Assembly (NCBI GenBank): GCA_023389175.1
Contig: JAEWEW010000176.1
Location: forward strand, 1 to 5,299
DNA: 5,299 nucleotides
Reading direction: 5' to 3'
Source of the DNA: Pseudomonadota bacterium
Lineage (GTDB): Bacteria > Pseudomonadota > Gammaproteobacteria > Burkholderiales > Burkholderiaceae_E
Shown here: one piece after another, positions 1 through 3,870 of the stretch
Numbering within the stretch: the stretch's first letter is position 1
Layout: each line of letters opens with the position of its first letter
Translations under genes and position numbers: made by a program
Notes under the pieces: generated by a model
Database searches by the model: none
Told to the model about the DNA's origin: nothing
The model's input: the letters and a program-made list of their open reading frames with translations, nothing else

Positions 1-34
1 GGGGGGGGGGGGCGGGGGGGGGCCCCGGGGGGGG
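1..34. other. Homopolymeric G tract at window edge
   Basis: This stretch is G except for one C at position 13 and a CCCC block at 23-26. Sequence before the first normal-looking DNA (about 35 onward) has no coding or regulatory appearance. Runs of this kind are usual at contig ends built from low-quality or dark-cycle reads, so I read it as an artefact rather than biology. A real G-quadruplex-forming tract cannot be excluded. Confidence 0.6.
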
Positions 35-75
35 ACACCGGGACGAGGCGTAGGAAAACTGGCCATGTCTAGGGC

Positions 76-104
76 TTGCGTATTGCCCTTTTTGGGCATT
101 TAAT
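76..104 (+). promoter_or_regulatory. Predicted sigma70-type promoter of the MNT/HEPN operon
   Basis: A -35-like TTGCGT (76-81) and a -10-like TTTAAT (99-104, five of six consensus bases) are separated by exactly 17 bp. Transcription would start near 111-112, only one or two bases before the ATG at 113. The mRNA would then be leaderless or nearly so, which fits the lack of a Shine-Dalgarno sequence before that ATG. The promoter is inferred from sequence alone. The -35 matches consensus at only three positions, but the AT-rich -10 stands out in otherwise GC-rich DNA. Confidence 0.5.
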
Positions 105-120
105 TACCCTAAATGGGCAA
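83..120. promoter_or_regulatory. Two tandem 17-bp inverted-repeat operators
   Basis: TTGCCCTTTTTGGGCAT (83-99) and TTACCCTAAATGGGCAA (104-120) share the form TTRCCC-N5-GGGCAW and agree at 12 of 17 positions. Their centres are 21 bp apart, two helical turns, so bound dimers would sit on the same DNA face. The first copy fills the spacer between the predicted -35 and -10. The second covers the transcription start and the ATG. Occupancy should block RNA polymerase. The likely ligand is the winged-helix domain of the protein encoded just downstream, giving autorepression. That assignment is inference from position. Confidence 0.6.
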
Positions 121-769
121 CATTTCCGTGACCAACTTGTTGAATCGGAAGGCCTCGCCTCGGCCTCGCGAACCTGCCGTCACGACTATCTCGGACGCCC
201 TCTTCACCAAGACGCAGCAACGCCTGCTGGCACTACTTTTCGGCCAGCCAGAGCGCGCCTTTCATACGAAGGAGCTCATCGACCTGGCCGGCGTAGGTTC
301 CGGGAGCGCCCAACGCGAGATCGCGCGCTTGCGGGACAGCGGATTGGTCCTGCAGAGCCAACTCGGCAATCGACATCTCTACCGTGCCAACCCCGGATCT
401 CCTGTCTTCAATGAGCTCCGAGGCATCATCGACAAGACGCTCGGAGTGGCGCCGATTCTGCAGCGCGCCCTGGGGTCGCTCTCATCGGACCTCCGGCTCG
501 CCCTCCTCTACGGTTCGATCGCACGGGGAAGTGGGACCTCCGGTAGTGACATCGATCTGTTGATCGTCTCGGACATGCTCACGCTTGAGCAGATCTACGA
601 GGCCATTGCACCGGCGGAGAAGCAGCTTGGCCGCCCAATCAATCCGACGCTCTATACGACGCCGGAGTTCCAGCAGCGAATCCGTGACGGGAACAGGTTC
701 CTTACGAAAGTCATCGAGGGCAAGACGGTGACGCTGGTGGGAGACTTGGATGCCCTTGGTCCAGCTTGA
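113..769 (+). CDS. Winged-helix/minimal nucleotidyltransferase (MNT) fusion protein
   Basis: The 218-residue protein has two domains. Residues about 31-95 look like a winged helix-turn-helix, with recognition-helix text SGSAQREIARLRDSGLV and a wing ending GNRHLYRANPGSPVF. Residues about 125-210 are a minimal nucleotidyltransferase with GSIARGSGTSGSDIDLLIV, an exact GS-X10-DXD motif (G134, S135, D146, D148). In this superfamily the two aspartates bind Mg-NTP. The usual third acidic position appears to be Asn (N177 in PINPTLY), so catalysis may be altered or lost. I infer a DNA-binding autoregulator that may also modify its partner, as MntA does to HepT. The next gene overlaps it by 20 bp, so the two are probably co-translated. 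The ATG at 113 has no ribosome site and lies inside an operator. Starts at GTG 128 or TTG 137/140 are possible and would leave both domains intact. The domain call is firm; the function is not. Confidence 0.85.
   Translation: MGNISVTNLLNRKASPRPREPAVTTISDALFTKTQQRLLALLFGQPERAFHTKELIDLAGVGSGSAQREIARLRDSGLVLQSQLGNRHLYRANPGSPVFNELRGIIDKTLGVAPILQRALGSLSSDLRLALLYGSIARGSGTSGSDIDLLIVSDMLTLEQIYEAIAPAEKQLGRPINPTLYTTPEFQQRIRDGNRFLTKVIEGKTVTLVGDLDALGPA
739..743 (+). promoter_or_regulatory. Ribosome binding site of the HEPN-like gene
   Basis: GGGAG lies six bases before the ATG at 750, inside the end of the upstream nucleotidyltransferase gene. It supports that start and an overlap-coupled operon. Confidence 0.6.
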
Positions 770-1175
770 GAACCTGGTCCGGATCGGTCAATTGAAGGTC
801 GAACCTGCAACGCAAGCGGAGATCGAGGGTCTTGTGCGATCCGGCCGGGTTCGATTGAACGATGCGCGCAATCCGGCGCTCGAATTGGAGAGCCGTTTCG
901 ACCTTGCCTACAACGCCACTCACGCATTGTCGCTCGCCGCTCTGCGCTGGCATGGGTATCGCTCGGAGAACCGATACCAGGTGTTCCAGTGTCTCGCCCA
1001 TACCCTCGGATTGCCGCCGGTGGAGTGGCGTGTCCTCGATCAGGCTCATCGGAAGCGTAACCTGGCAGAGTACGAAGGCAACACCGACGTGGACCTCGCC
1101 CTGGTCGAAGCATTGGTCCGTGTAGCAGAGATGGTGAAGTCCAAGGTCGAGGCTCTCGGTCCCGTTCAAGGCTGA
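750..1175 (+). CDS. HEPN-like partner protein of the MNT gene
   Basis: This is a small helical protein of 141 residues, downstream of and overlapping the nucleotidyltransferase gene. Its length, helical make-up and position match HEPN partners of MNT proteins. The C-terminal half carries LDQAHRKRNLAEYEG (residues 96-110), which resembles the HEPN active-site helix with its Arg-Asn (R103, N104) and a following Tyr (Y108). The catalytic His of the classical R-X4-6-H motif is not present downstream; Glu107 is near where it would be expected, and the only nearby His is H100, before the Arg. HEPN proteins are commonly RNases acting as toxins. Without the His this one may be a non-catalytic binding partner, or use a different chemistry. 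I recall relatives beside wHTH-nucleotidyltransferases with a similar RNxxDY or RNxxEY pattern, so the change is probably a family trait rather than decay. Function is unassigned. Confidence 0.7.
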   Translation: MPLVQLENLVRIGQLKVEPATQAEIEGLVRSGRVRLNDARNPALELESRFDLAYNATHALSLAALRWHGYRSENRYQVFQCLAHTLGLPPVEWRVLDQAHRKRNLAEYEGNTDVDLALVEALVRVAEMVKSKVEALGPVQG

Positions 1176-1183
1176 CTCGCTCT

Positions 1184-1210
1184 CCGGCTACTTCACGTGA
1201 ACGTTAGCGG
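1184..1210. terminator. Imperfect hairpin between convergent genes
   Basis: A perfect 10-bp palindrome, TTCACGTGAA (1192-1201), sits in the 28-bp gap between the convergent HEPN-like gene and antitoxin gene. Flanking CCGGCTAC and GTTAGCGG can extend it with one bulge on each side. There is no T tract on either strand, so it is not a classical intrinsic terminator. It could be a weak bidirectional terminator or a protein-binding site. Confidence 0.25.
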
Positions 1211-1434
1211 GCATTCGCCTCTTCCCGATCGAACTTGAAGTCTTCGGGGAGTCGACCTCGATAGGCACGAAGCCGCTCGAGAAGCTGGCGCCGACCGGGC
1301 TTGCGAGACACACCGAGTTCGCGCTCGTCATGAACGTGGAGAGCGACCTCGTCCCCTTGCTTGAGATCAAGGGCTTTCACGACGGCCGCCGGCAGGCGAA
1401 TGGCGAGACTGTTACCCCACTTGGCGACTTTCAT
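1204..1434 (-). CDS. Orphan MazE/AbrB-family antitoxin
   Basis: I start this gene at ATG 1434, giving 76 residues that begin MKVAKWGNSLAIRLP. This is the swapped-hairpin AbrB DNA-binding fold of MazE-type antitoxins (residues about 1-45: KWGNSLAIRLPAAVVKAL, LKQGDEVAL). The C-terminal part, RRQLLERLRAYRGRLPEDFKF, is the region that normally wraps a PIN or MazF-type toxin. In related operons the toxin gene starts at or overlaps the antitoxin stop. Here only 28 bases remain before the end of the convergent HEPN-like gene, so no toxin is present. The antitoxin itself looks intact. The frame is open upstream to ATG 1533, but those 33 codons resemble nothing known and family members start at MKV. 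I see no Shine-Dalgarno sequence at either start. It may survive as a solitary repressor, an anti-addiction gene or a relic. Confidence 0.8.
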   Translation of the reverse strand: MKVAKWGNSLAIRLPAAVVKALDLKQGDEVALHVHDERELGVSRKPGRRQLLERLRAYRGRLPEDFKFDREEANAR

Positions 1435-1551
1435 GTGTCGACGATACAGATGGCGATATAAGGGCTCGACTTCGTTTATCCCCCATCGAGCATAGTCAGC
1501 ATCCCGCTCGCATGGAGGGGCCTCGGCGGACATACGCGTACCAACGCCCCT

Positions 1552-2454
1552 TCACCCTGGCTCGACGAGCTGAAGCGGATTATCGACCAGCAGTGCACGG
1601 CGCAGCCCGTCGGTCGGTGCATAGGCCGGAATGAAGTTCAGGAGTTCCCCGTCGTCGGGCATTCGCTGCGGATCGAATACGCCGGTGTGAGGCCAGTCGC
1701 TTCCCCAGAGCATCCGATCGGGTGCAGTCGCCATCAGCCGCTGCGCGTAGGGCAGGACGTCGTCATAAGGCGGACCGGTGCGGGTCAGCCGGTCGACGCC
1801 GCTCAGCTTGACCCAGACATTGCCTCCGCGAACCAGGCCGAGCAACGCGGCAAACGCGGGTTGATCGACGCCGAGAGCGACGTCGATTCGGCCCAGGTGG
1901 TCGATGACCAGCCGGATATCGAGACCGGCTAGCCAGCCGCGCAACGCAATGAGGTCGGCGGGCGCCATGTGCAGTTCGACAAACCAGCCATGGGGCCGGA
2001 TCAGCGCTACCGCCCGCTCCAGCACGGTCATGTCGAGCTCGCCGCCGTGCTGCGGATTGAACGAGAAGCGGACGCCGCGAACGCCCTGCGTATGCCACGC
2101 GGCGACCTGAGCAGCGTTCAGCGCGGCGTCGACACGGACGACCGCCCGGTGCGTTTCGCGGCCGAGCCGGTCGACAGCATCGAGGTCGACGCGATTGTCG
2201 AAGCCGTGGGTATTGGCGTGTACCACCCAGCCGCCGGTCAGGCCCAAGCTGCGCTGGACATCGCGGTAGTGCTCGACGAGAGCGTCGGGCGGCGTGTACT
2301 TGCGGTCGTGCGCATACGGGAATCGCGCCTGCGGTCCCAGGACGTGGAAGTGCGTGTCCCACGCCCCCGGGGGTACCTCGAACGACGGCGGCGCGACCGC
2401 GTGCCGCGGGCCGAGGCAGGCAGGTGCGGCAGCGTCAGGCTGCAAAGCGGTCAC
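1552..2454 (-). CDS. Amidohydrolase, LigI-like lactonase family
   Basis: This metal-dependent TIM-barrel hydrolase is in the amidohydrolase-2 group, which includes 2-pyrone-4,6-dicarboxylate lactonase (LigI) and sugar-lactone hydrolases. From the GTG at 2454 it has 300 residues. Family residues are visible: DTHFHV with the HxH pair (H35, H37), ELHM (H162), DHLGR (H186), GSDWPH with the catalytic Asp (D253), and the terminal DNPLQLVEP, a version of the usual NPxxLY/F ending. The GTG start overlaps the stop of the Bug gene as GTGA, which points to translational coupling and decides the start. An in-frame GTG at 2493 is possible but would run 43 bases into the Bug gene. The pairing with a solute-binding protein suggests hydrolysis of an imported carboxylated lactone or related acid. 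The substrate cannot be read from sequence. The protein is probably cytoplasmic, since I see no signal peptide. Confidence 0.85.
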   Translation of the reverse strand: MTALQPDAAAPACLGPRHAVAPPSFEVPPGAWDTHFHVLGPQARFPYAHDRKYTPPDALVEHYRDVQRSLGLTGGWVVHANTHGFDNRVDLDAVDRLGRETHRAVVRVDAALNAAQVAAWHTQGVRGVRFSFNPQHGGELDMTVLERAVALIRPHGWFVELHMAPADLIALRGWLAGLDIRLVIDHLGRIDVALGVDQPAFAALLGLVRGGNVWVKLSGVDRLTRTGPPYDDVLPYAQRLMATAPDRMLWGSDWPHTGVFDPQRMPDDGELLNFIPAYAPTDGLRRALLVDNPLQLVEPG

Positions 2455-3416
2455 TCGGGCCTGACGCCAGCCGCCTTTGCGACCGAGCCCCACAGCTCGA
2501 ACTCGGACGCAACGAACTGGCCGAACGCTTCAGGTGTTTCCGCCCGCGTACGAAACGCGAGCTCGCCGAGCCTGGCCTGCATGGCCGGGTCGGACAGGAT
2601 GCGGTTCACCTCCGTATTCAGTCGCTCGACGATCGCGCGATCGACGCCGGCTGGCGCCAGCAGGCCGATCCAGCCTTCGGTGCCGAAGCCTTCGACGCCG
2701 GACTCGGCGACCGTGGGGACGTCGGGCAGGAAGGGGCTGCGCCGGGACGAAGAGACCGCCAGCGCCCGCAGCTTGCCGGACTTGATGCTGGCCAGCACGC
2801 CGGGCAGGGCATCGAACATTACCGGAACCCGCTGCGCGACGACGTCGACCATCGCCTGGGGGCCGCCCTTGTACGGCACGTGCGAAAGTCGGACGCCGCT
2901 GCGCTGGGCGAAGTACTCCATCAGCAAATGACTGGTGGAGCCGATGCCGGAGGAGGCGAACTGCAGCCCTTCCGGTGCGCGCGCGCGGGCGACCACGTCC
3001 TTTACCGTCCGGTACGGACTATCGGCCGCGGTCACCATCACCTGCGTCACCGCCGCCAGGTTGGCGATCGGCGTGAAATCCTTTTGGACGTCGTACGAGA
3101 CTGCGGCATTGACGTGTGGGGCAATCGACAGTGGCCCGCTGCTGCCGACCAGCAGGTTGTATCCGTCAGCCGGCAGCTTGGCGGCGGACGCGGCGCCGAC
3201 GACACCGCCACCGCCGGGCTTGTTCTCGACGACGATCGGCGTGCCGAGCGAATCGCCAAGCCGCTGCGCGATGCTGCGCATGAGAATGTCCGCGCCCTGA
3301 CCTGCGGGGAATGGCACGACCACGCGGATCGGCTTGTCGGGATAGGCGGCGGCGCTGGTGGTGGCAACGGCGAACGTCACGGCCACCAGGGCGGCCCTAA
3401 GCAAAGTGATCTTCAT
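2451..3416 (-). CDS. Bug-family (TctC) periplasmic solute-binding protein
   Basis: The 321-residue protein has the usual length for tripartite tricarboxylate transporter receptors. A Sec signal peptide covers about residues 1-24 (MKITLLRAALVAVTFAVATTSAAA), with cleavage before YPDKPIR. Family signatures follow in order: PIRVVVPFPAGQGADI (29-44), VENKPGGGG (63-71), ASSGIGSTSHL (154-164), HVPYKGGPQAM (179-189), LPDVPTVAESG (230-240) and APAG (254-257). Such proteins bind small carboxylates in the periplasm. Many are orphans that work with distant TctAB membrane subunits or as sensors, and no TctA or TctB gene lies in this window. ATG 3416 has a good ribosome site, GAGGAG, just upstream. The amidohydrolase gene follows in the same operon, so the ligand is plausibly the amidohydrolase substrate or a precursor of it. 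Confidence 0.92.
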   Translation of the reverse strand: MKITLLRAALVAVTFAVATTSAAAYPDKPIRVVVPFPAGQGADILMRSIAQRLGDSLGTPIVVENKPGGGGVVGAASAAKLPADGYNLLVGSSGPLSIAPHVNAAVSYDVQKDFTPIANLAAVTQVMVTAADSPYRTVKDVVARARAPEGLQFASSGIGSTSHLLMEYFAQRSGVRLSHVPYKGGPQAMVDVVAQRVPVMFDALPGVLASIKSGKLRALAVSSSRRSPFLPDVPTVAESGVEGFGTEGWIGLLAPAGVDRAIVERLNTEVNRILSDPAMQARLGELAFRTRAETPEAFGQFVASEFELWGSVAKAAGVRPE

Positions 3417-3419
3417 GGT

Positions 3420-3425
3420 CTCCTC
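3420..3425 (-). promoter_or_regulatory. Ribosome binding site of the Bug gene
   Basis: GAGGAG on the minus strand lies three bases before the ATG at 3416 and fixes the start of the secreted binding protein. The spacing is slightly short but normal for a strong purine-rich site. Confidence 0.65.
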
Positions 3426-3438
3426 GAAGCGGATGCAA

Positions 3439-3444
3439 ACTATA
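3439..3444 (-). promoter_or_regulatory. Possible -10 element of the Bug-amidohydrolase operon
   Basis: TATAGT on the minus strand, 22 bases before the Bug start codon, matches a sigma70 -10 box at five of six positions. It would give a leader of about 16 bases that includes the ribosome site. No good -35 is found at 16-18 bp; TTCGCC at 20 bp spacing is the nearest. The promoter, if real, may need an activator. Confidence 0.35.
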
Positions 3445-3552
3445 CGTCACGCGAAGCCGCCTTCGGCGAAGTTTCCGGGACAGTTCCTCGGGATGCTCGG
3501 GAGTTCCCTTCTTTCGAAGGTAGTCGGGCGAGCCGTAGACGCCTCATGATGC

Positions 3553-3580
3553 TGAGTAAAAATACTCAATACGATGAGTA
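3553..3580. promoter_or_regulatory. TGAGTA inverted-repeat operator cluster
   Basis: TGAGTA (3553-3558), TACTCA (3563-3568) and TGAGTA (3575-3580) form two inverted pairs sharing the middle arm, with spacers of 4 and 6 bp. The third arm overlaps the ATG at 3574 of the ATPase remnant. The layout suggests a regulator site controlling that gene. It is AT-rich in a GC-rich setting. The binding protein is unknown and is not obviously encoded nearby. Confidence 0.5.
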
Positions 3581-3803
3581 ATTCGGCCGCCTCCTTCCGA
3601 CGCCCTCAGGCAGAACCGTGGCCAAGCGCCTGGCCGAGCCGCGCCGCTTCATGCAGGTCGTCACTGGCCCGCGGCAGGTGGGCAAGTCGACGCTGGTGCA
3701 GCAGATCACGGAGGGGCTGGGCGTGCCAGTGCGCTATGCCAGCGCGGACGAACCCACGCTGCGTGCGGCGGACTGGATCGGCCAGCAATGGGAGGCAGCC
3801 CGC
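3574..3803 (+). pseudogene. Truncated, frameshifted AAA-type ATPase (DUF4143 family)
   Basis: The recognisable text is AKRLAEPRRFMQVVTGPRQVGKST, then YASADEPTLRAADWIGQQWEAAR. This is the N-terminal part of the AAA-type ATPases that carry a C-terminal DUF4143 domain, with Walker A GPRQVGKST at about 3666-3692. Intact members have roughly 380-450 residues; this one stops resembling the family at about 3803, before the Walker B region. The natural start is probably ATG 3574 (MSNSAASFRRPQAE), one frame away from the conserved part. A missing base around 3616-3617 would join QAE to VAKRLAEP. GTG 3618 is the first in-frame start after the shift but lacks a ribosome site. Later bases in the same frame only run into the antisense of mnmE. 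The family often occurs singly and has a patchy, transferred distribution. I consider this a dead remnant; the family call is fairly sure and the frameshift less so. Confidence 0.7.
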
Positions 3804-3805
3804 CA

Positions 3806-3862
3806 AACCACGAAGTGGACTTCGTTGTGGGGTGGGATGATGAGTCCACGGACCATCATTGA
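3806..3862 (+). pseudogene. Possible C-terminal scrap of the same ATPase gene
   Basis: In another plus-strand frame, directly after the point where the ATPase resemblance ends, the text reads NHEVDFVVGWDDESTDHH followed by TGA. The EVDFVV element resembles the start of the nuclease-like strand pair in the C-terminal part of DUF4143 proteins, normally written as (E)VDFVV. If so, an internal deletion fused the head of the gene to a short piece of its tail. The stretch is very short and partly palindromic, which lets several frames give similar text, so chance resemblance is quite possible. Confidence 0.25.
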
Positions 3863-3870
3863 GTCCACCC
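3830..3870. terminator. Long imperfect hairpin at the mnmE 3' end
   Basis: GGGTGG (3830-3835) pairs with CCACCC (3865-3870). Inside it ATGATG-A-GTCC (3837-3847) pairs with GGACCATCAT (3850-3859) around an AC loop, with one bulged A. GAGTCCAC also occurs twice (3842-3849 and 3861-3868), and its complement GTGGACTT occurs at 3815-3822. The structure begins at the last base of the mnmE stop codon, so it could end mnmE transcription or protect the message. There is no T tract on either strand, so a Rho-independent role is doubtful. It could instead be a transposon-end scar. Confidence 0.35.

Noticed and set aside
1435..1533. N-terminal extension of the antitoxin to ATG 1533
   Set aside because: The 33 added residues (MSAEAPPCERDADYARW...) resemble nothing in AbrB/MazE proteins, which start at the MKVAKWGNS segment. 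It remains formally open, but the ATG at 1434 is preferred.
2455..2493. GTG 2493 as the amidohydrolase start
   Set aside because: It would overlap the Bug gene by 43 bases. GTG 2454 gives a standard 4-base GTGA overlap, and the conserved domain begins well after it.
1969..2931. Plus-strand open frame of 320 codons
   Set aside because: It spans the antisense of two recognised genes and their junction, with no family features.
3451..3471. Short hairpin CGAAG-CCGC-CTTCG and repeated GCGAAG in the Bug leader region
   Set aside because: A five-base stem in GC-rich DNA with no link to a promoter element or known regulator is expected by chance.
2424..3581. Long open frame on the plus strand (385 codons)
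   Set aside because: It is antisense to the clearly recognisable Bug protein gene, has low-complexity Arg/Gly/Asp-rich content, and resembles no family. It is a GC-driven shadow.
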